Of a stretch of 40,248 nt of DNA, positions 23,954-31,616 are shown in pieces. The number at the start of each line of letters is the position of its first letter. Positions within the stretch are counted from its first letter, which is position 1. Origin of the DNA: Actinomycetota bacterium (GTDB lineage Bacteria > Actinomycetota > Acidimicrobiia > Acidimicrobiales > CADCSY01); NCBI GenBank assembly GCA_019347915.1, contig JAHWKL010000010.1, forward strand, positions 1 through 40,248, read 5' to 3'. A program made the position numbers and the translations under genes. Below the pieces are notes generated by a model, which worked only from the letters and a program-made list of their open reading frames with translations, did not search any database and had not been told where the DNA came from.

Positions 23954-25354
23954 ATGGGCAGGCGCAACCGGGATCGACGGCGGGCGAAGCGATGCAGGGC
24001 GGCCGACAGCTCGTCGGCGAGGTCCCGCACCGAAGGTGACGGTACGCGCGGGCCGACCGGCGCCCGGTCGTCCGGGAGGCCGGCCACCGGCCCGCCCCGG
24101 CCCAAAGCGGTGGCCGTCGAGGCCAACCTGTTGGCTGCCACCATGGCGTACCGGATGGGCGACGCCGAGGCCTATGCCGAACTCCTGGGCCGGCTCGGCA
24201 TCGGACCCGCCGTCGGCCATGGCGCGACGCAGACGGCGCAGGTGCTCGGCGTCCTGGTGGAGCGGGCGCTGGGCGAGGCGTGGCGCCGCGGGTGGCAGCC
24301 GGCCGACGTCGAGCGGGTGGTGCGGCGCCGGCTCGGCGCCGACCACGCCGCCACCGCCGTGGCGGCGATCACATCGGAGCATCGTCGCTACGCCGCGGTC
24401 ACGGTCTCGCCGGCGTGGAGAGCGCAGCTGCGGGCCATGGGCGCCGAGCCGTGGGGCCCCGCCCCCGGGGAGCCGCCGGGCGGTGCGGCTTTCGCCGGCA
24501 GGCGGTTGGCCGGCATCGCCGGGCGGTGGCTCGCCGACCTCCGCCGGCAGCTCGAGGTGTTGTCGGTCCTGCTGGTGCTGCCGGCGCTGCCCCAGCTGGG
24601 GCCGCTCCCGGGCCACGCGCCAGTCGGGGGGTCGACCGGGGGTGGAGCGCAGGTCGACGGTCGGATCCTCGAACGAGTGCGGGCGCTGCTCGCCAAGGCC
24701 GAGTCCACCACCTTCGCCGTGGAGGCCGAGGCCTTCACGGCCAAGGCCCAGGAGCTGATGGCTCGCCACGCCCTCGACCGGGCCATGCTCGACGAAGCGG
24801 AGGGCGCCGGCGGCCCGGGTGGGCGCCGCATCGGCACCGACGATCCCTACGCCCAGAGCAAGGCCCTCCTCCTCGACGAGGTGGCGACCGCCAATCGCTG
24901 CCGGACCGTGTGGTCGGCCTCGCTGGGCTTCGCCACCGTCTTCGGCCATGAGGCCGACATCGACGGTGTCGAGATCCTCTACACGTCGCTGCTGGTGCAG
25001 GCCACCCGTGCCATCGCCGCCGCCGGCTCCCAGACCGACCACCGGGGCCGGTCGACCACCCGCTCGTTCCGCAAGTCGTTCTACGTGGCCTACGCCACCC
25101 GGATCGGCCAGCGGCTGCGGCAGAGCCGGGCCGCCGCCGAGGCCGCCGGCACCGAGGCCCACGGCGCCGGCCTGCTGCCGGTGCTGGCGGCCCGCGACCG
25201 GGCGGTCGACGAGGCGTTCCAGCAGGCCTTCCCGACCATCAAGCGGTCCTCGGTCTCGGCCACCAACGGCGCCGGCTGGCTGGCCGGCACGACCGCCGCC
25301 GACCAGGCTCGCCTCAACCCGTCCCCGGAGGTCGGGCCGCCGGCTTCCGCCTGA
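23954..25354 (+). CDS. DUF2786-containing protein
   Basis: The 466-residue protein has a basic, low-complexity N-terminus, a helical region of about 50-210, a Gly-rich linker and then a DUF2786 motif at about 237-276 ('ILERVRALLAKAEST…FTAKAQELMARHALD'). A conserved helical C-terminal part follows, including 'DEVATANRCRTVW' and 'RSFRKSFYVAYATRIGQRL'. DUF2786 proteins occur in actinobacteria and phages; the biochemical role is not known to me. ATG 23954 follows a GGAGG site. The 3' end overlaps the convergent leuD by 41 bases. No signal peptide or transmembrane segment is evident. Confidence 0.75.
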   Translation: MGRRNRDRRRAKRCRAADSSSARSRTEGDGTRGPTGARSSGRPATGPPRPKAVAVEANLLAATMAYRMGDAEAYAELLGRLGIGPAVGHGATQTAQVLGVLVERALGEAWRRGWQPADVERVVRRRLGADHAATAVAAITSEHRRYAAVTVSPAWRAQLRAMGAEPWGPAPGEPPGGAAFAGRRLAGIAGRWLADLRRQLEVLSVLLVLPALPQLGPLPGHAPVGGSTGGGAQVDGRILERVRALLAKAESTTFAVEAEAFTAKAQELMARHALDRAMLDEAEGAGGPGGRRIGTDDPYAQSKALLLDEVATANRCRTVWSASLGFATVFGHEADIDGVEILYTSLLVQATRAIAAAGSQTDHRGRSTTRSFRKSFYVAYATRIGQRLRQSRAAAEAAGTEAHGAGLLPVLAARDRAVDEAFQQAFPTIKRSSVSATNGAGWLAGTTAADQARLNPSPEVGPPASA

Positions 25355-25991
25355 GGAGCACCGGCGTCTCCCGAGCGCCCGCTCCGCCATCGGTCCCCAG
25401 CGGCGCCGAGGGCAGCCAGCCGGGGCGCCGTCCTTCGTAGTCGTCGATGGCGTCACCGTGGCGCAGGGTCAGGTCGACGTCGTCGAGCCCCTCGATGAGG
25501 CGGTGACGGGTGAAGTCGTCGAGCGGGAAGGCGGTTTCGATCCCCGCTGCCGGCGCCGCCAGCGTCCGCCGCTCGACGTCCACGGTGACCACCAGCGCCG
25601 GGTCGGCCTCCACCGCCCGCAGCAGCCGCTCCCCGGTGGCCTCGTCGACCTGCACGGGGACGAGCCCCACCTTGGTGCAGTTGCTGCGGAAGATGTCGGC
25701 GAAGCGGGGGGAGACCACCGCCTCGAACCCGTAGTCCTCCAGGGCCCAGACCGCATGCTCCCGCGACGAGCCGGTGCCGAAGTTGGCGCCGGCGACGAGG
25801 ATGCAGGCGCCTGCGTGCTCGGGCCGGTTGAGCACGAAGTCGGGGTCGTCGCGCCAGGCGGCGAACAGGCCGGCGCCGAAGCCGGTGCGCTCCACCCGCT
25901 TGAGCCACTGGGCCGGGATGATCTGGTCGGTGTCGACGTCGCTGCGGTCGAGGGGCAGGGCCGTGCCCGACACCCGGCGGCGGGGGCGCAT
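25314..25991 (-). CDS. leuD: 3-isopropylmalate dehydratase small subunit
   Basis: The 225-residue swivelling-domain subunit pairs with LeuC to isomerise 2- to 3-isopropylmalate. It contains 'PLDRSDVDTDQIIPAQWLK' and 'GANFGTGSSREHAVWAL', the substrate-recognition loop of the family. The C-terminus extends about 20 residues beyond the usual end with a Pro/Arg/Gly-rich tail (…LLRRKPAARPPGTG), which overlaps the DUF2786 gene antisense. Its ATG overlaps the leuC stop by one base, ensuring coupled synthesis. LeuCD also handles the citramalate isomerisation in the CimA route. Confidence 0.96.
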   Translation of the reverse strand: MRPRRRVSGTALPLDRSDVDTDQIIPAQWLKRVERTGFGAGLFAAWRDDPDFVLNRPEHAGACILVAGANFGTGSSREHAVWALEDYGFEAVVSPRFADIFRSNCTKVGLVPVQVDEATGERLLRAVEADPALVVTVDVERRTLAAPAAGIETAFPLDDFTRHRLIEGLDDVDLTLRHGDAIDDYEGRRPGWLPSAPLGTDGGAGARETPVLLRRKPAARPPGTG

Positions 25992-27409
25992 CAGCCCTGC
26001 TCCCCGAGCTCGCCCGGCATGGCGAAGTGCCCGGCCACGGCGGTGGCGGCGGCGACGGCGGGCGACACCAGGTGGGTGCGCCCACCACGGCCCTGGCGGC
26101 CCTCGAAGTTGCGGTTGCTGGTGGAGGCGCAGCGCTCGCCGGGAGCGAGCTTGTCGGGGTTCATGGCCAGGCACATGGAGCAGCCCGGCTCCCGCCAGTC
26201 GAAGCCGGCGGCGGTGAAGACCCGGTCGAGCCCCTCGGCCTCGGCCTGCTGCTTGACCCGGAACGACCCCGGAACGACCAGGGCTCGCACCCCCGGATCG
26301 ACCCGCCGGCCGGCGACGACGGCCGCCGCCGCCCGGAGGTCCTCGATGCGGCTGTTGGTGCACGAGCCCACGAACACCGTGTCCACCCGGACGTCGCGCA
26401 TGGACGTGCCCGGGGTCAGTCCCATGTAGGTCAGCGCCCGCCGGGCGGCGTCGCGGTCACCCGGCTCGAGGAAGGTGTCGGGGTCGGGCACGGCGGCGTC
26501 GAGGGGCACCACCTGGGCCGGGTTGGTCCCCCAGGAGACGTGGGGCACGAGCGACGGGGCGTCGAGCACCACCTCCTTGTCGAAGGTGGCGCCCTCGTCG
26601 GTGGCCAGCGTGCGCCAGTCGTCGAGGGCCCGCTCCCAGTCGGCGCCGGCGGGGGCGTGTGGCCGCCCTTCGAGGTAGGCGAAGGTGGTGTCGTCGGGAG
26701 CGACCATGCCGGCGCGGGCGCCGGCCTCGATCGACATGTTGCACACGGTCATGCGCCCCTCGACCGACAGGGAGCGGATGGCCGATCCGCGGTACTCGAT
26801 GACGGAGCCGATGCCGCCACCGGTGCCGATGCGGGCGATGACGGCGAGGATGAGGTCCTTGGCGGTGACGCCGGCGGGCAGGTCGCCCTCGACGGTGACG
26901 GCCATGGTGCCGGGGCGGACCTGGGGCAGCGTCTGGGTGGCCAGCACGTGCTCGATCTCGGTCGTGCCGATGCCGAAGGCGAGGGCGCCGAGGGCGCCGT
27001 GGGTGGAGGTGTGGCTGTCGCCGCAGACGATGGTCATGCCCGGTTGGGTGAGGCCCTGCTCGGGGCCGATGACGTGGACGATGCCCTGCCCGGGGTCGCC
27101 CATGGGGTACAGGCGGATCCCGAACTCCTCGCAGTTGCGGGCCAGCGTCGACATCTGGGTGGCCGACACCGGGTCGGCCACCGGCTGGTCGAGCCCGGTG
27201 GTGGGCACGTTGTGGTCCATGGTGGCCACGGTGAGGTCGGGCCGGCGCACGGTGCGCCCGGCCATGCGCAGGCCGTCGAACGCCTGGGGCGAGGTGACCT
27301 CGTGGATCAGGTGGAGGTCGATGTAGAGCAGTTCGGGCTCGTCCGGTGCGGCCCGGACCACGTGGCGGTCCCAGACCTTCTCGCTCAGCGTCCTCGGCCT
27401 GGTGCCCAT
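25991..27409 (-). CDS. leuC: 3-isopropylmalate dehydratase large subunit
   Basis: The 472-residue aconitase-family subunit carries the catalytic 4Fe-4S cluster. Ligand cysteines are in '[15 protein letters not shown]' and in '[13 protein letters not shown]'. Early landmarks are '[20 protein letters not shown]' and 'MDHNVPTTG'. Length is normal for bacterial LeuC. Transcription starts in the 73-base gap shared with the divergent IclR-type gene, as for the LtbR-leuCD pair of Corynebacterium glutamicum, so repression by that regulator is likely. No leader peptide is visible upstream of leuC, in contrast to the other leu and ilv operons here. Confidence 0.97.
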   Translation of the reverse strand: MGTRPRTLSEKVWDRHVVRAAPDEPELLYIDLHLIHEVTSPQAFDGLRMAGRTVRRPDLTVATMDHNVPTTGLDQPVADPVSATQMSTLARNCEEFGIRLYPMGDPGQGIVHVIGPEQGLTQPGMTIVCGDSHTSTHGALGALAFGIGTTEIEHVLATQTLPQVRPGTMAVTVEGDLPAGVTAKDLILAVIARIGTGGGIGSVIEYRGSAIRSLSVEGRMTVCNMSIEAGARAGMVAPDDTTFAYLEGRPHAPAGADWERALDDWRTLATDEGATFDKEVVLDAPSLVPHVSWGTNPAQVVPLDAAVPDPDTFLEPGDRDAARRALTYMGLTPGTSMRDVRVDTVFVGSCTNSRIEDLRAAAAVVAGRRVDPGVRALVVPGSFRVKQQAEAEGLDRVFTAAGFDWREPGCSMCLAMNPDKLAPGERCASTSNRNFEGRQGRGGRTHLVSPAVAAATAVAGHFAMPGELGEQG

Positions 27410-27447
27410 GGCTGTCCTCGGCTCTCTCTCGCTTCCCGAAGCGGGGA

Positions 27448-27482
27448 GGGCGTCTCGAATAGTGAGACACTAGTCTTGTGTC
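27448..27482. promoter_or_regulatory. leuC/iclR divergent promoter and operator dyads
   Basis: GTCTC (27452-27456) and GAGAC (27464-27468) form an inverted repeat with a 7-base spacer. AGAC (27465-27468) and GTCT (27473-27476) form a second, overlapping dyad. TAGTCT at 27471-27476 is a good -10 for the IclR-type gene, whose GTG start is 6 bases on. The dyads therefore overlap that promoter, consistent with autoregulation and control of leuCD. This is inferred from position and symmetry. Confidence 0.6.
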
Positions 27483-28148
27483 GTGGACACCAGTGTAAGC
27501 GGAGTGGGTGTGCTCGACAAGGCGGTCGGGGTTCTGGCCGCCCTGGAAGAGGGCCCGCGCTCGTTGGGCGCCCTGGTGGCGGCCACCGGGCTCTCCCGTC
27601 CCACCGCCCACCGCTTGGCCGTGGCCCTGGAGACCCACGGACTGGTGCGCCGCGATGGTGAGGGCCGCTTCGCCCTGGGGCTGCGCCTGGTGGCCCTGGG
27701 CCGGGCGGCCCGCGACGGGCTGCGACTGGTCGACGCCGCCGGCCCGGCCCTGGAGGCGCTGCGGGTCGAGACGGGGGAGAGCGTGCAGCTGTACGTGCGC
27801 GAGGGCGACCGGCGGGTGTGCGTCGCCGCCCTGGAGTCGCCCCACGGCCTGCGGACCATCGTGCGGGTCGGGGCCTCGCTGCCGCTGGAGCTGGGCTCGG
27901 CGGGCAGGGTCCTGCGGGAGGAGCCGGGGGTGGTCGAGCGCGGGTGGGCGGAGAGCGTGGGGGAGCGGGAGGCGGGGGTGGCCTCGGTGAGCGCCCCGGT
28001 GCTCGATCCCGCCGGCCGGGTGCGGGCGGCGGTCAGCGTGTCCGGCCCCATCGAGCGCACCGGCCGCTCGCCGGGGCGGCGTTACGGGGCGGCGGTGGCC
28101 CGGGCGGCCCGGGGGGTGGAGGCGGCGGTGGGCGACGGCGGTTCCTGA
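27483..28148 (+). CDS. IclR-family regulator, LtbR-like
   Basis: The 221-residue protein has an N-terminal winged helix-turn-helix (about residues 8-70, 'VLDKAVGVLAALEEG…LVAATGLSRPTAHRLAVAL…GLVRR') and a C-terminal IclR effector domain (about 80-210). It sits divergent to leuC exactly as LtbR does in Corynebacterium and the IclR gene in mycobacteria, where the product represses leuCD and leuB. It is slightly shorter than typical because the effector-domain middle is compact. GTG 27483 follows a TAGTCT box by 6 bases. The assignment as LtbR rests on synteny. Confidence 0.9.
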   Translation: MDTSVSGVGVLDKAVGVLAALEEGPRSLGALVAATGLSRPTAHRLAVALETHGLVRRDGEGRFALGLRLVALGRAARDGLRLVDAAGPALEALRVETGESVQLYVREGDRRVCVAALESPHGLRTIVRVGASLPLELGSAGRVLREEPGVVERGWAESVGEREAGVASVSAPVLDPAGRVRAAVSVSGPIERTGRSPGRRYGAAVARAARGVEAAVGDGGS

Positions 28149-28202
28149 CGAGTTGCCGCCGGCCCAGAGGGCCACGGCCGGCCGACGGGTAAGAGCGGCG
28201 CC

Positions 28203-28988
28203 ATGGCAGACGAGCAGCGAACGGCACGGGTGGCGATCGTCACGGGAAGCGATTCGGGGATCGGGCGGGCCACGGCGGTGGCCCTGGCCGAGGCGGGCTG
28301 TGACGTGGGCGTCACCTGGAACACCGACGAGCCCGGCGCCCGTCAGACGGCGGGAGAGGTGGCCGCCACCGGGCAGCGAGCCGAGGTGCGTCATCTCGAC
28401 CTGACCGACCCCTCCCGGGGGGCCGAGGTGGTCGACGAGCTGGCCGAGGCGATGGGTGGGCTCGACGTGCTGGTGAACAACGCCGGCACCGGCAGCGCCA
28501 CTCCCTTCCTCGATCTGTCGCTCCACGAGTGGCGCCAGGTCCTGACCATCGATCTGGATGGCGCCTTCACCTGCGCTCAGGCCGCCGCCCGACGCATGGT
28601 GGCCGCCGGCAGGGGCGGGCGCATCGTCAACATCACGTCGATCCACGAGCACGTGCCGCTCGCGGGCGCCGCTCCGTACTGCGCGGCCAAGGGCGGGCTG
28701 GGCCTGCTCACCAAGGTGATGGCGCTGGAGCTGGCCTCCCACGGGATCACCGTCAACTCGGTGGCGCCGGGCGAGATCTCCACCCCCATGACCGGCATGG
28801 ACGACGTGGCGCCGGCGTCGGTCGAGCGGCCGGGCATTCCCGCCGGCCGCCCCGGCGACGCCCGGGAGATCGCCGCCGCCGTCGCCTTCCTGGCCTCGCC
28901 GGAGGCCTCCTACGTGACGGGCTCCTCGATGGTGATCGACGGCGGCCTGCTCCTCATGGCCGCGGTTCGCAACGCGGAGTCCTCGTAG
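28203..28988 (+). CDS. Short-chain dehydrogenase/reductase
   Basis: The 261-residue classical SDR has the cofactor motif 'VTGSDSGIG' (about residues 13-21), 'NNAG', a catalytic Ser in 'NITSIHEH' and 'YCAAKGG' with the catalytic Tyr and Lys, and ends with 'VTGSSMVIDGGLLL'. It catalyses an NAD(P)-dependent alcohol/ketone interconversion in the cytosol. The substrate cannot be told from sequence; similarity to glucose-1-dehydrogenase-like and 3-oxoacyl-ACP reductase-like SDRs is expected. It starts 54 bases after the regulator and ends just before a large hairpin. Confidence 0.9.
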   Translation: MADEQRTARVAIVTGSDSGIGRATAVALAEAGCDVGVTWNTDEPGARQTAGEVAATGQRAEVRHLDLTDPSRGAEVVDELAEAMGGLDVLVNNAGTGSATPFLDLSLHEWRQVLTIDLDGAFTCAQAAARRMVAAGRGGRIVNITSIHEHVPLAGAAPYCAAKGGLGLLTKVMALELASHGITVNSVAPGEISTPMTGMDDVAPASVERPGIPAGRPGDAREIAAAVAFLASPEASYVTGSSMVIDGGLLLMAAVRNAESS

Positions 28989-29002
28989 CCCACCGCCCGT
29001 TC

Positions 29003-29053
29003 CGTTCTTTGTCGGATGAGCCACCGCCATGGTGGGAAATCCGACAGAGAACG
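29003..29053. terminator. Large symmetric hairpin between convergent genes
   Basis: A 15-base arm (CGTTCTTTGTCGGAT, 29003-29017) pairs fully with 29039-29053, with one G-U pair in the RNA. A second stem, CCACC/GGTGG (29021-29025 with 29031-29035), closes a GCCAT loop inside. There is no T run on either side. Because it sits between the SDR gene and the convergent hydrolase gene, a bidirectional terminator or RNA-stabilising end is likely. The arms are less GC-rich than the surroundings, which could also suggest an inserted small element. Confidence 0.6.
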
Positions 29054-29075
29054 AGGGGTCGGGGGCCCTGCCAGG

Positions 29076-29939
29076 TCAGCCGGGGGCCGGGGCCGGGGCC
29101 GGGCGGGGCTGAGCCGCCGCCCGGCAGGCCTCGACCAGCACGGGAACGAACCGGTCCGGGTCGACGACGCACGAGTGGTGGCCGCCGTCGACACGGTGCA
29201 CCGTCGCCCCCGGGATCGAGTCGGCCAGGGCGAGCTGGCGGCGGGGGAGCACCGAGCGGTCGTCGGTGGTCACCACCACCGAGGTGGGCACGTCGATCTC
29301 ACCGGTCCACGGGCTCGAGTCGAACCGGCCGAGGGCGGCTGCGGCCTCGAGCACAGCGGTCCAGTCGTTGCGGTGCAGCTCCTCGGCCAACCAGGCGTCG
29401 AGCGAGCAGTCGTCGGCGGGCCGCCGGTCGAGCCGGCTCACCGCCCATCGGCGCACCGGCGCCGGCGCAGCACGCGACACCAGCGCCAGGGCACCAAGGG
29501 CCGAGAAGTAGCGCCGCTCGCCCTTGGCCTCGGCGAAGACCCGGCTGGTGGCGCACAGCACCAGGCCGGCGACCGACCCGGGATGGCGGAGCCAGAGCAG
29601 CTGGGCCAAGGCCCCTCCCATGGAGTAGCCGACGGCGACCACGGGACCGAGGCCGAGCACCTCGACGAGGGCGGCGGCGTCGTCGGCGCAGTCATCGAGC
29701 CTGAACCGGCGGCTGCGGATGCCTCGCCCGTGCCCCCGGAAGTCCATGGCCACCACTCGGAAGTGGCGGCTGAGGGCGGTGAACGACGAGAACCAGTTGA
29801 TGTCGGCATTGACCGTCCAGCCGTGGAGCAGCAGCAGCGCCGGCGCCCCCGGTGGCCCGTTCGCCTCCCGCACGAAGGTCCGTCCCCGGCCGCGGAGCTC
29901 GACGTGGCGCCCGGGAGGCAGCGGCGGGCTCGCCACCAC
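29076..29939 (-). CDS. Alpha/beta-fold hydrolase
   Basis: The 287-residue alpha/beta hydrolase has 'LLLHGWTVNAD' as oxyanion region, the nucleophile Ser in 'AVGYSMGGALAQ', a likely Asp in 'VVVTTDDRSVLP' and the catalytic His in 'RVDGGHHSCVVD'. The lid region is helical. A C-terminal Pro/Ala tail (PRPAPAPAPG) adds about 12 residues. The substrate is unknown. GTG 29939 (or the adjacent GTG 29936) starts 7 bases after the greA stop, so the gene is co-transcribed with greA. A longer antisense frame covering greA is rejected. Confidence 0.88.
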   Translation of the reverse strand: MVASPPLPPGRHVELRGRGRTFVREANGPPGAPALLLLHGWTVNADINWFSSFTALSRHFRVVAMDFRGHGRGIRSRRFRLDDCADDAAALVEVLGLGPVVAVGYSMGGALAQLLWLRHPGSVAGLVLCATSRVFAEAKGERRYFSALGALALVSRAAPAPVRRWAVSRLDRRPADDCSLDAWLAEELHRNDWTAVLEAAAALGRFDSSPWTGEIDVPTSVVVTTDDRSVLPRRQLALADSIPGATVHRVDGGHHSCVVDPDRFVPVLVEACRAAAQPRPAPAPAPG

Positions 29940-29946
29940 GGTGGCG

Positions 29947-30420
29947 CTATTCCCCGATGGAGACGATCTCGACCTCGAGCGCCCGGCCGTTGACCTCGTA
30001 GGTCCGCCGGTCACCCGGGGCAGCTCCCAGCACGGCCCGGCCGAGTGGCGACCCCGGGGACAGGACCTCGAGGTCGTCGTGCCGCTCCTCGATGGAGCCG
30101 ACGAGGAAGCGCTCGACGTCGTCATCACCCGCGAATCGGAGGTGGACCACGGTGCCCACAGTGACGCAGTCGCCGCTGCGGCTGCGGCCGTCGACCACCA
30201 CCGCATCGGCCAGCACCGCGCTGATCTGGCGGATGCGGGCCTCCATCTTTCCCTGCTCTTCCTTGGCGGCGTGGTAGTCGCCGTTCTCGCTCAGGTCACC
30301 GAGCGCCCGGGCCGTCTCGATCTTGCGGGCGATCTCGACGCGACCCTCGGTCGTCATCTGCTCGAGCTCCCGCTGGAGACGCTCGTACGCGGTCCGCGAG
30401 AGTTCCTGCACTTCAGCCAT
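29947..30420 (-). CDS. greA: Transcription elongation factor GreA
   Basis: The 157-residue protein has the N-terminal antiparallel coiled coil (about residues 8-78) with the tip 'GDLSENGDYHAAKEEQG', whose acidic residues stimulate transcript cleavage in the RNA polymerase secondary channel, and a C-terminal FKBP-like domain (about 83-157, 'SPGSPLGRAVLGAAPGD'). Length is standard. ATG 30420 follows a TAGCCT box (30427-30432 on this strand) at 6 bases, suggesting a leaderless message. The gene is divergent from the leuB leader. Confidence 0.96.
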   Translation of the reverse strand: MAEVQELSRTAYERLQRELEQMTTEGRVEIARKIETARALGDLSENGDYHAAKEEQGKMEARIRQISAVLADAVVVDGRSRSGDCVTVGTVVHLRFAGDDDVERFLVGSIEERHDDLEVLSPGSPLGRAVLGAAPGDRRTYEVNGRALEVEIVSIGE

Positions 30421-30481
30421 ACCGCGAGGCTAACGGCTCGCTTCCTCGGCCCGTCCCCACTCCGCCGTCAGCTTCCCGGGG

Positions 30482-30510
30482 TTGACGGGGGCGCCGACCG
30501 GTGGCCACAC
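30482..30510 (+). promoter_or_regulatory. Promoter of the leuB leader
   Basis: TTGACG (30482-30487) and CACACT (30505-30510) are separated by 17 bases; the leader ATG follows 8 bases later. Sequence around the -10 resembles that of the ilvB leader (GGTG, then CCA-N-ACT and CG just before ATG). Confidence 0.55.
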
Positions 30511-30518
30511 TGAACGCG

Positions 30519-30557
30519 ATGCCCCGCACCATCTCCGCGGTCGCCTTCATCACCTAG
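30519..30557 (+). CDS. leuB operon leader peptide (12 residues)
   Basis: ATG 30519 opens MPRTISAVAFIT, ending with TAG at 30555-30557. Isoleucine, valine and threonine codons are frequent; leucine is absent. This fits control of an operon that makes isoleucine via citramalate (leuB-ilvE-cimA) rather than leucine alone. The final bases and stop, ATCACCTAGCGCACGCCG, match the ilvB leader end at 9372-9389 in all but one base. A hairpin and a terminator follow. Function is inferred from layout. Confidence 0.75.
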   Translation: MPRTISAVAFIT

Positions 30558-30613
30558 CGCACGCCGTTCCTCGGCGTGCGCTCCTCGACCGTCCACTCCG
30601 GTGGGCGGTTTCT
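30558..30613 (+). promoter_or_regulatory. leuB operon attenuator: hairpin plus terminator
   Basis: CGCACGCCG (30558-30566) pairs perfectly with CGGCGTGCG (30572-30580), starting at the base after the leader stop. CCGTCCAC (30589-30596) pairs with GTGGGCGG (30601-30608) around a TCCG loop, followed by TTTCTTCGTT. The leuB ribosome site (AGGGAG, about 30621-30626) is outside both stems, so control would be at transcription, not at ribosome access. Confidence 0.75.
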
Positions 30614-30632
30614 TCGTTCCAGGGAGCAGACA

Positions 30633-31614
30633 GTGACGACAAGCCACAGGGTCGGTGTCATCGCCGGCGACGGGATCGGCCCCGAGGTGGTGGCCGAGGC
30701 CCTCAAGGTGGTCGACGCCGCCGGCGTCAGTCTCGACACCGTCGCCTACGACCTGGGCGCCCGGCGTTACCTGGCCACCGGGGAGGTGTTGCCCGACGCC
30801 GTGCTCGACGAGCTGCGGGGGCTCGACGCCATCCTCCTCGGTGCCGTCGGCAGCCCCGAGGTCCCGCCCGGGGTGCTCGAGCGGGGCCTGTTGCTGCGGC
30901 TGCGCTTCGAGCTCGACCTCTACGTCAACCTGCGGCCCTTCACCGGCGCCGGCCTCGACTTCGTGGTCGTGCGGGAGAACACCGAGGGCAGCTACGCCGG
31001 CGAGGGTGGGCACCCTCCGCCGTGGCGGGCCCCACGAGGTGGCCACGCAGGGCTCGGTCAACACCCGCATGGGCGTCGAGCGTTGCGTGCGGTACGCCTT
31101 CGAGCTGGCCGCCACCCGTCCCCGGCGCCACGTGACCCTGGTGCACAAGACCAACGTGCTGACCTTCGCCGGTGACCTGTGGCAGCGCACGGTCGACGAC
31201 GTGGCCGCCGACCACCCCGAGGTCGGTACCGCCTACTGCCACGTCGACGCCGCCTGCATCCATCTGGTGGAGGCGCCCGAGCGCTTCGACGTGGTCGTCA
31301 CCGACAACCTGTTCGGCGACATCCTCACCGACCTGGCCGGGGCGGTGGCGGGGGGCATCGGGGTGGCCGCCTCGGCCAACCTCAATCCCGCCGGCGCCGG
31401 CCCGTCGCTGTTCGAGCCGGTGCACGGGTCGGCACCCGACCTGGTGGGTACGGGGCGGGCAAATCCGGTTGCCGCCGTGCGCAGCGCCGCCATGATGCTG
31501 GAGTTCCTGGGCGAGGTGGACGCCGCCGCCCGCATCGACAAGGCACTCTCCGATCCCGGCGAGCTCACCGGCTCGACGGTCGAGATCGGCGACGCCATCG
31601 CAGAAAGGGTCTAG
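30633..31614 (+). CDS. leuB: 3-isopropylmalate dehydrogenase, frameshifted as sequenced
   Basis: The gene encodes an NAD+-dependent beta-decarboxylating dehydrogenase for leucine synthesis, also used for 3-methylmalate in the citramalate route. From GTG 30633 the reading gives '[13 protein letters not shown]' through '[16 protein letters not shown]' (126 codons), then loses similarity. The following base frame resumes with '[30 protein letters not shown]' and continues to 31614 with '[16 protein letters not shown]' and '[19 protein letters not shown]'. One extra base in the GGTGGG run at 31005-31010 explains it; a corrected protein would be about 326 residues, normal for LeuB. Uncorrected translation stops at 31175. 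Either a sequencing error or a real mutation is possible. ilvE starts 3 bases downstream. Confidence 0.9.
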
Positions 31615-31616
31615 AG

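Noticed and set aside
27410-27482. Leader peptide upstream of leuC
   Set aside because: On the minus strand between the regulator and leuC I found no short frame rich in Leu, Val or Ile and no terminator with a T run; an operator-type control is more likely.
26457-29030. 857-residue minus-strand open frame
   Set aside because: It spans leuC in a wrong frame plus the antisense of the regulator and SDR genes; it has no recognisable domain.
31005-31010. Programmed +1 frameshift in leuB
   Set aside because: There is no strong slippery site, rare codon, stop codon or stimulatory structure at the junction. An indel in the data or a mutation is simpler; kept only as a remote option in the finding.
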